Below are positions 1 through 8,631 of a stretch of DNA of 64,000 nucleotides, one piece after another. The translations under genes and the position numbers were made by a program. This stretch comes from Clostridium sp. D43t1_170807_H7. Lineage in GTDB: Bacteria; Bacillota; Clostridia; Clostridiales; Clostridiaceae. The stretch is from positions 188,302-252,301 of the forward strand of contig NZ_JADNLK010000001.1 of assembly GCF_015555905.1 (NCBI RefSeq), in the 5' to 3' direction. The notes below the pieces were generated by a model, which did no database searches, was not told where the DNA came from, and worked only from the letters and a program-made list of their open reading frames with translations. Position 1 is the stretch's first letter. Every line of letters begins with the position of its first letter.

Positions 1-185
<185 letters not shown>

Positions 186-294
186 CTAAATAGTATATCA
201 CATATAAGCAAAATTCTAAATCTTCATTTATCTGAAACTCTCCATTTCTATTTAATTAAATTACTTCTACAAAGATTTAAATTCTAACTTAAAT

Positions 295-996
295 TTATAA
301 TTTAAATATGGTAAATATCAATAAAGTTAATAATATTCCCAATACGCCCCCCACTATAACCTCAAATACAGTATGAACCTCTGAATCAACTCTGCTCTGA
401 GCGGTAATAAAAGCCATTAAATAAGCTAATATTATACAAATAGGCTTCTCTGTTATCAAAGCTATTGCTGTAGAAATAGAAAAGGCTAATGCACTATGTC
501 CACTAGGCATTCCACCTTTCAAAGGTGTACCTTCTCCAAAAATAGCTTTTATTATAACAACAGCTAAAACAACTATAACTAATGCTATTAATATCATATA
601 TGGTTCTGAATGTTTAATCTTATAGATTACTTCAAAAGAAAAATTAGAAAGTTTATCCCAAAATACAATATACCCTACTAGCAATGCATTTATCGCTGTC
701 ACAAGTACTGCACCAGCTGCTGTATTTTTTGCAACCTTAGCTAATGGATGATAATAATTCGTATTTAAGTCTACTGCCGCTTCTACAGCTGTATTAACTA
801 ATTCAGCACTAATAACCATTGTAATTGTTATTGCTAATGCTAAAAACTCTGCCTTTGATACATTAAAGAAAAAACAAGCAATTAAAACACCAATTGATGA
901 TATTATATGAATTTTCATATTTCTCTGAGTTCTTACAGCATCAACTACTCCATTAATTGCATGATTAAAGCTCTCTAATAATTTTTTCATCTCCAT
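295..996 (-). CDS. dgkA: Diacylglycerol/undecaprenol kinase fused to PAP2 phosphatase-like domain
   Basis: 233 residues, about twice the size of a DgkA alone. Residues 1-115 are a DgkA-type integral membrane kinase with the signature ELVNTAVEAAVD at 65-76. In Gram-positives this enzyme phosphorylates undecaprenol or diacylglycerol. Residues about 130-233 are a PAP2-type membrane phosphatase segment with PSGH at 164-167 and SR...H at 201-208. Oddities: the kinase segment reads AKN where the family has AKD (the Asp important in E. coli DgkA), and the first PAP2 motif KX6RP reads K...TP. One or both activities may therefore be altered. It lies 23 bases after ybeY and before cdd, probably in one operon. 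The ATG follows an AGGGTGAG site. Confidence 0.88.
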   Translation of the reverse strand: MEMKKLLESFNHAINGVVDAVRTQRNMKIHIISSIGVLIACFFFNVSKAEFLALAITITMVISAELVNTAVEAAVDLNTNYYHPLAKVAKNTAAGAVLVTAINALLVGYIVFWDKLSNFSFEVIYKIKHSEPYMILIALVIVVLAVVIIKAIFGEGTPLKGGMPSGHSALAFSISTAIALITEKPICIILAYLMAFITAQSRVDSEVHTVFEVIVGGVLGILLTLLIFTIFKL

Positions 997-1019
997 AAAT
1001 TACTCACCCTACCCTATAT

Positions 1020-1520
1020 TTATCTAGTTATATTTAAATTTCCTAGAATTTCTTCTTCTCTTTCTCTCATTCTTTTCTTTTCTTCATCCTCCATATGATC
1101 ATATCCTAATAAATGAAGAATTGAATGTACTACTAAATAGCATACTTCTCTATTAAATGAATGATTATACTCTATACTTTGCTCTTTTGCTCTCTCTAAA
1201 GATAAAACCATATCACCTAATACTAGTTCATCACCATCTAAATATATTTCATTAAATTTAGTATCTTTATAAACATCTTTAAAAACTTTATCTTTAGGAT
1301 ACTCTAACATCGGAAATGATAGCACATCAGTGGCCTTATCCATTCCCCTTGTATCTCTATTTATCTCTCTTATTTCTTCATTATCCACAAATAAAAGTGA
1401 TATTTGATAAGGAACATTCATCTCTTCAGCCTTTAAAGACTGCTCGCAAACTTCATTTATAATATTAATAAGTTCATCATTTACTTCTATTTTATCCTGT
1501 CTATTATCAGTATATAACAT
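1020..1520 (-). CDS. ybeY: Endoribonuclease YbeY (rRNA maturation factor)
   Basis: 166 residues. YbeY is a single-strand-specific metal-dependent RNase for 16S rRNA 3'-end maturation and ribosome quality control in the cytoplasm. The zinc motif [11 protein letters not shown] near residues 132-142 supplies the three metal-binding histidines, and the family segment [13 protein letters not shown] is present. I start at the ATG at 1520 rather than 24 bases upstream, because AAAGGAG sits six bases before it and the protein then begins MLYTDNRQ as in homologues. It has its own promoter behind the pgpH terminator and leads the ybeY-dgkA-cdd run. Confidence 0.93.
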   Translation of the reverse strand: MLYTDNRQDKIEVNDELINIINEVCEQSLKAEEMNVPYQISLLFVDNEEIREINRDTRGMDKATDVLSFPMLEYPKDKVFKDVYKDTKFNEIYLDGDELVLGDMVLSLERAKEQSIEYNHSFNREVCYLVVHSILHLLGYDHMEDEEKKRMREREEEILGNLNITR

Positions 1521-1580
1521 AAGTTCTCCTTTCAATTTTTTCATAATTTAAATTATGTATATTTTAAATTAGCGTTTTTT

Positions 1581-1609
1581 ATTATAATGCTTTTTTGTAA
1601 ACTTCGCAA
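1581..1609 (-). promoter_or_regulatory. SigmaA-type promoter for ybeY-dgkA-cdd
   Basis: On the minus strand TTGCGA (-35) is followed after 17 bases by a perfect TATAAT (-10), about 60 bases before the ybeY start and just downstream of the pgpH terminator. Confidence 0.6.
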
Positions 1610-1616
1610 TTTAGAT

Positions 1617-1642
1617 AAAAAAGGAGGTAATCCTCCTTTTTT
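1617..1642 (-). terminator. Rho-independent terminator of pgpH
   Basis: An 11-base perfect stem (AAAAAAGGAGG paired with its complement) with a 4-base loop begins inside the pgpH stop codon and ends in a T run on the minus strand. Confidence 0.75.
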
Positions 1643-3704
1643 ATTCTTTACCATTTTCTTTAGGATACTCTATTCTATGATGATAAATTCCCTTTAAAAC
1701 CTTTAAGAAACAAGTCTTTATAGTTTCTAAATCTTTAAAAGTTAAATCACACTCATTTAGTTGATCCGAATTCAATTTATCTTTCACTATATTATTGACC
1801 ATATTCTCAATCTTATCGAATGTAGGCTCCTGAATTGATCTTACAGCCGCTTCAACACTATCCGCCATCATAATTATAGCAGCTTCCTTAGTTTGAGGTT
1901 TAGGCCCTGGATACCTAAAATCCTCTTCCTTTATACTATCTGGATCATCACTATTATTTTTTAATGTATAATAAAAATATTTAACTAATGTTGTTCCATG
2001 ATGCTGTATCATCATATCACTTACTACACTAGGGATATCATATTCTTTTGCTAACTCTAATCCATCTTTAACATGAGATATTATTATAGAGGTACTTAAA
2101 CCTGGTGAAATCTTATCATGCGGATTTACTCCCCCTATCTGATTTTCTCCAAAGAAAAGTGGTCTTTTTATCTTACCTACATCATGATAATAAGCTCCAA
2201 CCCTAACTAACATTGGATTAGCTCCAACCTCTTCTGCTGCAACCTCCGCTAAATTTGCAACCATAACACTATGGTGATATGTTCCTGGTGCCTCCATTAA
2301 TAATCTTTTTAATAATGGACTATTCGGATTAGAAAGTTCTAATAACTTCATATTCGTAACTAAACTAAAACTCGATTCTAAGAATGGCAATAATCCCATA
2401 GCCAATATTCCTGAAATAAAAGCTCCTAATGCAGCCAATGCCATATCAAATAATATCTTTTTTATATTATTTGATAAAAGTATTCCACTTGATAAAACAA
2501 CAACAGAAACAGAAATTGCAACATAAACAGTAGAATACAATATATCATTTCTTTGACTAACCTTCTTTAATGAAGTGGATGCCACAATGGTTCCTACTAT
2601 CCCTACTAAAATAATCTGAGGATCAAAACCTGCTATAACTGCAATAAGCATTAAATTTAAAAAATTTATTATAACTGAGACTTTATAATCTAAAAATACA
2701 GTAATAAGTATTGGCGAACATGCTATTGGAATTAAAAACAACGACACAACTGCAAAAACTCTTGTTGTTACTAATGATAATAAGTTTAATAATAGTATTA
2801 AAAATACAAGCTTAGTATTAAGAAGAACTTCTTTTCTTTCTTTTTTCAGATACATATATTGCAAAGTCAATACAAATAATACGTAAAACGCTATTATTAT
2901 ACAAGTATATATATAATCATTACTTATTCCTTCACCAACTAACCCTAATTCCGTAAGTATAGTTATTTGCCTTTGTGTAATTGGTTCTCCCTCTTTTACT
3001 ATGATTTGATTTTTCTTTATCATGACTTTCGAAACACTTTTTAAGGCTTCTTTAACTGCTTCATCTGTCTTGGTCTGATCAAAAAAGTAATTAGGTTGTA
3101 CTTGGCTATCACAAATTTCTTTTAAAATAGCTTCAATATTACTATCTAAATTCTGACTTTCTAAATAATCTTCAACAGTTTTTTTTGCTGCTTCTATTTC
3201 CTCATTATTTCCTTCTTCTATTTGGTTTTCATAAGCCTTATCAATTGCTGCTAACGCTATCCATTGCAATTCTGTATCTTTATCAACAGTCAAATCTAAC
3301 AATGTTTTATATTGACTATCTGAAAGTTTAACTGCCTCTATCTTTTTTAACTCACTAATTTTATCTTTTTCTTCTATTTCACTACTTTTCAAATTTATTA
3401 GCTTATCAAAAAAAGTCTTTATATTTTGACTGGCTTCAATTTTGACTTCATTTTTTAAGGTAAATTTTTTCTCCACTTTCGCTGTTACTTCCTGCTCTTT
3501 TGCATTAGTAGCTTCCTCATCAATAATATCTCTAGGAGCTTTTATATCAACGCTAGCAATATCACCTTCAATAAAATTATATCTCTTAGGCGTTACAGCC
3601 GTCATTATTATAAAATAAACCAAAATTGCTGTAACAGTAAATAAGAATATTCTTTTCCATTTATCTTTATGTATATTTTTACCTACATTATTTTTATCTT
3701 TCAT
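1641..3704 (-). CDS. pgpH: HD-domain membrane phosphodiesterase, PgpH/YqfF family
   Basis: 687 residues. This family (7TMR-HD) hydrolyses the second messenger c-di-AMP in Listeria and other Firmicutes. There is one membrane segment near residues 20-37, a long extracytoplasmic Lys/Glu-rich 7TMR-HDED region to about 265, a seven-helix membrane region about 265-445, and a cytoplasmic HD domain. The HD domain has HHS near the start, AYYHDVGKI, then QHHGTT and a late ADSVEAA motif, so the metal-binding residues look intact. The chosen ATG at 3704 has AGAAGGTG upstream; the GTG three codons earlier overlaps that site. It follows yqfD by 30 bases, presumably in the yqfC-yqfD-pgpH operon. c-di-AMP as substrate is from family knowledge. 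Confidence 0.92.
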   Translation of the reverse strand: MKDKNNVGKNIHKDKWKRIFLFTVTAILVYFIIMTAVTPKRYNFIEGDIASVDIKAPRDIIDEEATNAKEQEVTAKVEKKFTLKNEVKIEASQNIKTFFDKLINLKSSEIEEKDKISELKKIEAVKLSDSQYKTLLDLTVDKDTELQWIALAAIDKAYENQIEEGNNEEIEAAKKTVEDYLESQNLDSNIEAILKEICDSQVQPNYFFDQTKTDEAVKEALKSVSKVMIKKNQIIVKEGEPITQRQITILTELGLVGEGISNDYIYTCIIIAFYVLFVLTLQYMYLKKERKEVLLNTKLVFLILLLNLLSLVTTRVFAVVSLFLIPIACSPILITVFLDYKVSVIINFLNLMLIAVIAGFDPQIILVGIVGTIVASTSLKKVSQRNDILYSTVYVAISVSVVVLSSGILLSNNIKKILFDMALAALGAFISGILAMGLLPFLESSFSLVTNMKLLELSNPNSPLLKRLLMEAPGTYHHSVMVANLAEVAAEEVGANPMLVRVGAYYHDVGKIKRPLFFGENQIGGVNPHDKISPGLSTSIIISHVKDGLELAKEYDIPSVVSDMMIQHHGTTLVKYFYYTLKNNSDDPDSIKEEDFRYPGPKPQTKEAAIIMMADSVEAAVRSIQEPTFDKIENMVNNIVKDKLNSDQLNECDLTFKDLETIKTCFLKVLKGIYHHRIEYPKENGKE

Positions 3705-3734
3705 TTTGTTCACCTTCTCATCTTACCCTAATAA

Positions 3735-4874
3735 TTAATAGTTTACTGTATCCTCGCTTACTATGTTTTGTTCTACAACAAATACAACATTCACCAACAA
3801 ATTTTCTTCATCCTTCATTTCTTTATCTACTAATTTATCTACTATCTTTGCATCTCTACTCAATTCATTTAACAAGGATTTTTCTAATTGGTTCACAGCA
3901 CTTTCTATTGCATCATTTTCTGATAAATTTATATCTTCTTCTATTCTTTCATAATATAACACCTTATTAAATATTTTACCACTCAATTCTATTTTATCAT
4001 AATGTGTAAAGTCTTTTATAGCCTTTTTTAGATAAATTTTTTTACCAAAAATATTTATAAATATATCGCTATCCTTTTCTCCACTTCTCTCAAGTTGAGT
4101 TCCACTAACCTTTACATTCATAGATTTTTCATAAAATGTATTTGCTATAACTATTCCTCTTGGTGGTAAAATATATTCTCCTCCTTCATTTCCATCTATG
4201 CCTTCTATTACAACATCTCCAGCTTTAACTAATTGTCCACTTTTAACTTTTGCTCTACCCGCAAAAGTGTAAACTCTCTTTATTTCACCATCCATAGTAG
4301 CAACTAAATTTCCATATTCATAACTTTGCTCTTGTGGCGGATTTATCTTTTCTTCTACTAAAACCTTTAAAGTAGATCCCTCAATTCTAACTCTTAACCA
4401 TAATATTTCAGAACTCATATTTTCTAATTGCTTCTCTATTTCTTTTACATCAATAGAACTTTTAGCAATTCCCGGTTTAATACCTATACTATTTAATTGC
4501 TTTCTTATTTCAAATGGCGGTATATTCTGTTGAACATCTACTTCTACAGCCCATATGTAAGTAGATAAATAATATATAATACATAAAAACATTAGCCCAC
4601 CAATAACCAATGATAACTTCTTTTTAATATTGCCTAAAAAGAATACGAATCCTTCACTTTTTATAATATTTATTCTACCACCTAAACTTTCTACACATTC
4701 CCTTACTTCTGAATAATTCAAATAATCAATCTCTAATATTAAGGTTGCAAAATCTTTTTTCTTAACTTTATAGACTCTTATGTTTTTTCTCCAAAATAAA
4801 TTTAATATCCTTTCAGTATTTAATACCTTAATCTCAACTAATATTTTTCCCTTTTTCATCTTATCTAAAGCCAT
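3735..4874 (-). CDS. yqfD: Sporulation protein YqfD
   Basis: 379 residues, usual length for the YqfD family of mother-cell sporulation proteins whose molecular role is unknown. The N-terminal 80 residues are soluble and basic, one strong membrane segment lies near 85-108 (GGLMFLCIIYYLS), and the rest is a predicted extracytoplasmic region with the conserved RVRIEGSTLKVLVEEK block and a C-terminal VVFVVEQNIV segment. It starts 7 bases after yqfC, consistent with translational coupling in a yqfC-yqfD-pgpH unit. The ATG follows GAGGTG. In B. subtilis yqfC/yqfD are sigmaE-dependent. Confidence 0.9.
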   Translation of the reverse strand: MALDKMKKGKILVEIKVLNTERILNLFWRKNIRVYKVKKKDFATLILEIDYLNYSEVRECVESLGGRINIIKSEGFVFFLGNIKKKLSLVIGGLMFLCIIYYLSTYIWAVEVDVQQNIPPFEIRKQLNSIGIKPGIAKSSIDVKEIEKQLENMSSEILWLRVRIEGSTLKVLVEEKINPPQEQSYEYGNLVATMDGEIKRVYTFAGRAKVKSGQLVKAGDVVIEGIDGNEGGEYILPPRGIVIANTFYEKSMNVKVSGTQLERSGEKDSDIFINIFGKKIYLKKAIKDFTHYDKIELSGKIFNKVLYYERIEEDINLSENDAIESAVNQLEKSLLNELSRDAKIVDKLVDKEMKDEENLLVNVVFVVEQNIVSEDTVNY

Positions 4875-4881
4875 TTTCTAT

Positions 4882-5160
4882 TCACCTCACATACTCAATT
4901 GAATCAAAATAACCCTTAATAGTTATAGTTGATGCGGCTATATATAATATTTCAAACTCATGGCCTTTTATTTCTATTGGTGACATATTTGTATTTATTT
5001 TTATTTTTTCTCTCTCAAATACCATAATCCCTTTATGATTTTCTATAGTTACTTCATTTCTTCCTATAACAATAATCTTAGGTACATCTAATAATACATC
5101 TTTAGGGAGATCAAGCTTTTCAACTAAAACTTCTTTACCTCTTTTAATTTTATTTTCCAT
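4882..5160 (-). CDS. yqfC: Sporulation protein YqfC
   Basis: 92 residues, typical for YqfC, a small YabP-like protein of unknown biochemical role made in the mother cell. It is mainly beta-strand, with the conserved segments LPKDVLLDVPKI and EIKGHEFEILYI. No membrane segment or signal peptide is seen. The ATG follows AAGGAG. It is the first gene after the yqeY terminator, directly before yqfD, the order found across spore formers. A sigmaE-like promoter candidate lies about 35-60 bases upstream. Confidence 0.9.
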   Translation of the reverse strand: MENKIKRGKEVLVEKLDLPKDVLLDVPKIIVIGRNEVTIENHKGIMVFEREKIKINTNMSPIEIKGHEFEILYIAASTITIKGYFDSIEYVR

Positions 5161-5194
5161 CGTTTCTCTCCTTTAAATAATACTCTCTCAATGT

Positions 5195-5223
5195 ACTTTA
5201 TGATTTTATTTTAAAGAAAATCA
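5195..5223 (-). promoter_or_regulatory. Candidate sigmaE promoter for yqfC-yqfD
   Basis: On the minus strand TGATTTT, a 14-base spacer and CATAAAGT partly match the sigmaE consensus (KMATATT, then CATACAMT) at the expected distance. The match is imperfect; it is supported mainly by the known mother-cell expression of these genes. Confidence 0.35.
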
Positions 5224-5233
5224 CAAAAATAAA

Positions 5234-5263
5234 AAAAGAACTCAATTTACATTGAGTTCTTTT
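5234..5263 (-). terminator. Rho-independent terminator of the rpsU-yqeY unit
   Basis: Perfect 13-bp stem with loop, followed by seven Ts on the minus strand, two bases after the yqeY stop. Confidence 0.88.
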
Positions 5264-5265
5264 AA

Positions 5266-5718
5266 TTATTTACTATTTAAATACTCTTTAACAATCTGAC
5301 TAACAAGTTTTCCGTCTGCTTTACCTACAACCTTTGGTCTAACTGCTGACATAAGCTTACCCATGTCTTTCATGTTATTGGCACCCACTTCTGTAGCTGT
5401 TTCTTTTACAATTTGTAAAATTTCTTCTTCACTTAATTGCTGAGGAAGGTAACCTAGCAAGATTTCAATCTCAGATTTATTCTGATTAACTAAATCCTGT
5501 CTATTTCCCTTTTCAAATTCAAGCATCGTCTCTTTACGTTGCTTGACTTCTTTTGCTAATATTTCTATAACCTTATCGTCCTCAAGCGTAACACCATCGG
5601 TTTTTTCTACTAGCAATACAGCAGACTTAGCACTGCTTAACACATTAGCTCTAAATTTATCTTTAGATTTTAATGCTTCTTTCCAGTCCTCTTGTAGCCT
5701 TTCCTTTATTGTTGGCAT
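5266..5718 (-). CDS. yqeY: GatB/YqeY domain protein
   Basis: 150 residues, the standard size for YqeY proteins, which resemble the C-terminal tRNA-binding helical region of GatB. It may influence tRNA-dependent amidation but has no proven role. The N-terminus (LQEDWKEALKSKDK) and the C-terminal block MGKLMSAVRPKVVGKADGKLVSQIVKEYL are typical. It follows rpsU by about 30 bases on the same strand, the widespread rpsU-yqeY pairing, and ends at a strong terminator. The ATG has AGAAGG ten bases upstream. Confidence 0.9.
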   Translation of the reverse strand: MPTIKERLQEDWKEALKSKDKFRANVLSSAKSAVLLVEKTDGVTLEDDKVIEILAKEVKQRKETMLEFEKGNRQDLVNQNKSEIEILLGYLPQQLSEEEILQIVKETATEVGANNMKDMGKLMSAVRPKVVGKADGKLVSQIVKEYLNSK

Positions 5719-5748
5719 ACTTAAATACCTTCTTTCAAAAATTAAAAA

Positions 5749-5925
5749 CTACTTGAATTTTCTCTTTCTTGCAGCTTCTGATTTTTTCTTTCTCTTTACG
5801 CTTGGCTTTTCGTAATGTTCTCTCTTTCTAACTTCTGAAAGAACCCCAGCTCTTGCGCATTTTCTCTTAAATCTTCTTAATGCACTTTCTAGTGTTTCGT
5901 TTTCTCCAACTTTGATTTCTGACAT
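5749..5925 (-). CDS. rpsU: 30S ribosomal protein S21
   Basis: 58 residues. S21 is a small basic protein of the 30S platform near the anti-Shine-Dalgarno region. The translation begins [20 protein letters not shown] and ends in a Lys/Arg-rich tail ([15 protein letters not shown]), the exact pattern of Firmicutes S21. A GGAGGGAGGG-type site precedes the ATG. It is first in an rpsU-yqeY unit with its own sigmaA promoter about 70 bases upstream. Confidence 0.96.
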   Translation of the reverse strand: MSEIKVGENETLESALRRFKRKCARAGVLSEVRKREHYEKPSVKRKKKSEAARKRKFK

Positions 5926-5996
5926 CTATTATCCCTCCCTCCGCTAGCTCAAATTAGTATCTTTAAATCAGCTACGGGCTTAATAACACATATTGT

Positions 5997-6026
5997 ATTA
6001 TACAATAATGCTCACAAAAATGTCAA
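5997..6026 (-). promoter_or_regulatory. SigmaA promoter for rpsU-yqeY
   Basis: Consensus TTGACA and TATAAT separated by 18 bases on the minus strand. The leader to rpsU is about 65 bases. Confidence 0.8.
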
Positions 6027-6048
6027 TATTATTTATACTATTTTTCTA

Positions 6049-6393
6049 TTAACCTGGTGGCCATTTTAATTCTCTTGAGCCTAATATATGAAAATGTATA
6101 TGATTTACTGTTTGACCGCCATCAGCCCCGCAGTTATTTACAATTCTATAACCTGAATCAGCAATACCTAGTTCCTTTACTATTTTATTTATTACCATGA
6201 AGATATGTGAAACTATTTCACAATTTTCTTTAGTTAATTCATTTGCGCTAGAAATGTGCTCCTTTGGTATTACTAAAAAATGAACTGGTGCTTCTGGACT
6301 TATATCATAAAATGCAAGTACCTTATCATCTTCATATATCTTCTTAGATGGAATTTCTCCAGCTATAATTTTACAAAAAATACAATCTCCCAT
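6049..6393 (-). CDS. Histidine triad (HIT) nucleotide-binding protein
   Basis: 114 residues, typical for HINT-like hydrolases that cleave purine nucleoside phosphoramidates. The zinc residues C4 and C7 (CIFCKI) and H47 are present, and the triad HIHFHILG places H98, H100 and H102 at the active site. I start at the ATG at 6393, which has a near-perfect AAAGGAGGTGA site; an upstream TTG would extend it into the inverted-repeat element next door and is unlikely. It lies downstream of mtaB with that element between. Confidence 0.94.
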   Translation of the reverse strand: MGDCIFCKIIAGEIPSKKIYEDDKVLAFYDISPEAPVHFLVIPKEHISSANELTKENCEIVSHIFMVINKIVKELGIADSGYRIVNNCGADGGQTVNHIHFHILGSRELKWPPG

Positions 6394-6412
6394 AAATTCA
6401 CCTCCTTTATCT

Positions 6413-6542
6413 AGTGACAAATGGCAAGTTTTCAGTGACAAATTAAGGTTAAAACCCTAATAAGTTTCTTTAAAATATTCTTTTAACTCAGTTTACTAAA
6501 TTTATAGATTAACTTGCCACTTGTCACTTATCACTTGTCACT
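6413..6542. repeat. 130-bp inverted-repeat element between mtaB and the HIT gene
   Basis: The outer arms AGTGACAAATGGCAAGTT (6413-6430) and AACTTGCCACTTGTCACT (6511-6528) match in 17 of 18 bases when one is reverse-complemented. Further copies of the GTGACAA unit occur at 6434-6441 and 6531-6542 (the latter inverted). The element fills the gap almost exactly, from 2 bases after the mtaB stop to just before the HIT ribosome site. It looks like a small non-autonomous repeat or a folded intergenic RNA. Whether it recurs in the genome cannot be seen here. Confidence 0.6.
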
Positions 6543-6544
6543 CT

Positions 6545-7849
6545 CTAAACCATGCTTGCTATAGCATAATCTTCTACTGCTTCTTCAATCTTTACCTCTA
6601 CTATTTTACCAGTAATATCAGCCGACATGCAATGCACTATTACTTTTATATAATTTCTCGTATATCCTTCATAGAAATCTGGTTTATCCTTTATTTCTTT
6701 TTCTATTAAAACATCCATTACTCTTCCAATAAACTTTTCAGTAAATGCATGCTCATTTTTATCATTTAACTCTATTAATGCCTTACTTCTTATATCTTTT
6801 ATAGTTCCATCTAATTGGTTTGGCATATCTGCTGCCTTAGTTCCCTTTCTTGGACTGTACTTAAATACATGAGTTTTAGTTAAATGAATTCTTTTTAAAT
6901 ATTCATAAGTTTCATTGAATTCTTCTTCCGTTTCCCCCGGGAATCCAACAATTACATCTGTAGAAATTGATACATCTGGCAATGTTTCTCTTAACATATT
7001 GACAGCTGCTTCATATTCTTCAGCTGTATATCTTCTATTCATTCTTTTTAATGTTGCATCACAACCACTTTGAAGTGATAAATGGAAGTGTGGACATAGC
7101 TTTTTAAATCCCTTGATCTTTTCAACAACTTCTTCTGTAAAGAATGCTGGCTCAATTGATCCTATTCTAATTCTCTCTATTCCATCTATCTTTTCTATTT
7201 CTTCTATTATATTTATTAAATTTATATTACCTTCTAAATCTAGTCCGTATGAAGCCGTATGTATTCCTGAAAGTATAACTTCCTTAAATCCATGAGCTGC
7301 TAATTCTTTAACTTCTTCTAAAACCTTATTTGGATCCTTTGAACAAACTGATCCTCTAGCATAAGGTATTGTGCAGTATGTACAAAATCTATTACATCCA
7401 TCTTGAATCTTTAAAAATGCTCTAGTTTTATCTTGATAATCTTCTATTTTTAAATCTTCAAACTTTTTATTTTGTAGTACAGGTTGAACATGCACTTGTG
7501 GCTGACCTTCATCCTTAGCCTTATTAACATAATAAACTACATCACCTTTATTTCTTGTACCTAGGACTACATCTACCCCTGGTATTTCAGAAACCTCTTT
7601 AGGCGCCATTTGAGAATAACATCCAACTGCTGCAATTATAGCATCGGGATTAGCTCTTCTTGCTCTACTTATTATTTGTCTTGATTTTTTATCTCCCATA
7701 TTAGTAACTGTACAAGTATTTATTACATATACATCAGAAAACTCATTAAAATCCACTACTTCATATCCTTCTCTAATGAATTTTTCCGCCATGGCTTCTG
7801 ATTCATATACATTAACTCTACATCCTAATGTAGCAAATGCAACTTTCAT
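6545..7849 (-). CDS. mtaB: tRNA t6A37 methylthiotransferase MtaB
   Basis: 434 residues. MtaB converts t6A to ms2t6A at position 37 of tRNAs reading ANN codons, using radical SAM chemistry. The N-terminal UPF0004 domain has cluster cysteines C10, C46 and C77. The radical SAM motif is C152-x3-C156-x2-C159 (CNRFCTYC), followed by IPYARG, and a C-terminal TRAM-like region begins near 370. The ATG overlaps the rsmE stop codon in TAATG, so translation of prmA-rsmE-mtaB is coupled. Confidence 0.95.
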   Translation of the reverse strand: MKVAFATLGCRVNVYESEAMAEKFIREGYEVVDFNEFSDVYVINTCTVTNMGDKKSRQIISRARRANPDAIIAAVGCYSQMAPKEVSEIPGVDVVLGTRNKGDVVYYVNKAKDEGQPQVHVQPVLQNKKFEDLKIEDYQDKTRAFLKIQDGCNRFCTYCTIPYARGSVCSKDPNKVLEEVKELAAHGFKEVILSGIHTASYGLDLEGNINLINIIEEIEKIDGIERIRIGSIEPAFFTEEVVEKIKGFKKLCPHFHLSLQSGCDATLKRMNRRYTAEEYEAAVNMLRETLPDVSISTDVIVGFPGETEEEFNETYEYLKRIHLTKTHVFKYSPRKGTKAADMPNQLDGTIKDIRSKALIELNDKNEHAFTEKFIGRVMDVLIEKEIKDKPDFYEGYTRNYIKVIVHCMSADITGKIVEVKIEEAVEDYAIASMV

Positions 7850-8610
7850 TAATCATTTCCTCCTAAATCACTAAGCTCATATTGTATTAAAGATGTTGCA
7901 ACAAACCCAGCTGTTTCAGTCCTTAATATTCTTTTTCCAAGAGTAACTATATGAGCACCTTTATCTTTAAGTCTTTCAATTTCGTATTCTTCAATTCCGC
8001 CCTCTGGACCTACAAATATTCCAATATTTTTAATATTATCAATAGTATTACCTTTTCTTAATTCATTAATCAATGTCTTTATACCAAAATTATTTGCATT
8101 TTCATATGGAACTATTAATAAATCTAAAGAATTCATTTTTTCCAAAACTTCATCAAATTCAATAGGCTCTAAAACTTTTGGAATTATACTTCTCTTACTT
8201 TGCTTTGCAGCTTCTAAAGCTATTCTATTTAATCTATCTAGCTTTTTAAACTCACCTTTCAATTTAACATCTACTCTATGAGTTATTGTTGGAATAAATT
8301 CAGTAATTCCAAGTTCTGTTCCCTTCTGAACTATTAAATCCATCTTTTGAGATTTTGGTAGACCTTGAAATAAATATATCTTAACATCACTTTCATTGTT
8401 TGATTCCAATTTTTCTAATATTTCTATTAAAACCTCTTGTTTAGAAACAGATGTAACTTTTCCTAAATATTCAACACCTTCACAATTGTTTAATGTTACT
8501 TTCTCACCTTCAGAAATTCTAAGAACCTTATATATATGTTTTACATCATCACCAATTATTTTAGCTACATCTCCATTAATTAATTCTTTTGGAGTAAAAA
8601 ATTTATGCAT
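7849..8610 (-). CDS. rsmE: 16S rRNA (uracil1498-N3)-methyltransferase
   Basis: 253 residues, normal for RsmE, which methylates U1498 of 16S rRNA in the 30S subunit. The SPOUT knot motifs are present near the C-terminus: FVGPEGGIEEYE and LGKRILRTETA. It is preceded by prmA (22 bases) and its stop overlaps the mtaB start by one base. The ATG follows AGGAG. The prmA-rsmE-mtaB order is common in clostridia and Bacillus. Confidence 0.95.
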   Translation of the reverse strand: MHKFFTPKELINGDVAKIIGDDVKHIYKVLRISEGEKVTLNNCEGVEYLGKVTSVSKQEVLIEILEKLESNNESDVKIYLFQGLPKSQKMDLIVQKGTELGITEFIPTITHRVDVKLKGEFKKLDRLNRIALEAAKQSKRSIIPKVLEPIEFDEVLEKMNSLDLLIVPYENANNFGIKTLINELRKGNTIDNIKNIGIFVGPEGGIEEYEIERLKDKGAHIVTLGKRILRTETAGFVATSLIQYELSDLGGND

Positions 8611-8631
8611 TACTTCATTCTCTCCTAAAAA

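Noticed and set aside
6394-6441. N-terminal extension of the HIT protein
   Set aside because: The extension would be coded by the inverted-repeat element from a TTG without a ribosome site; the internal ATG has a near-perfect one.
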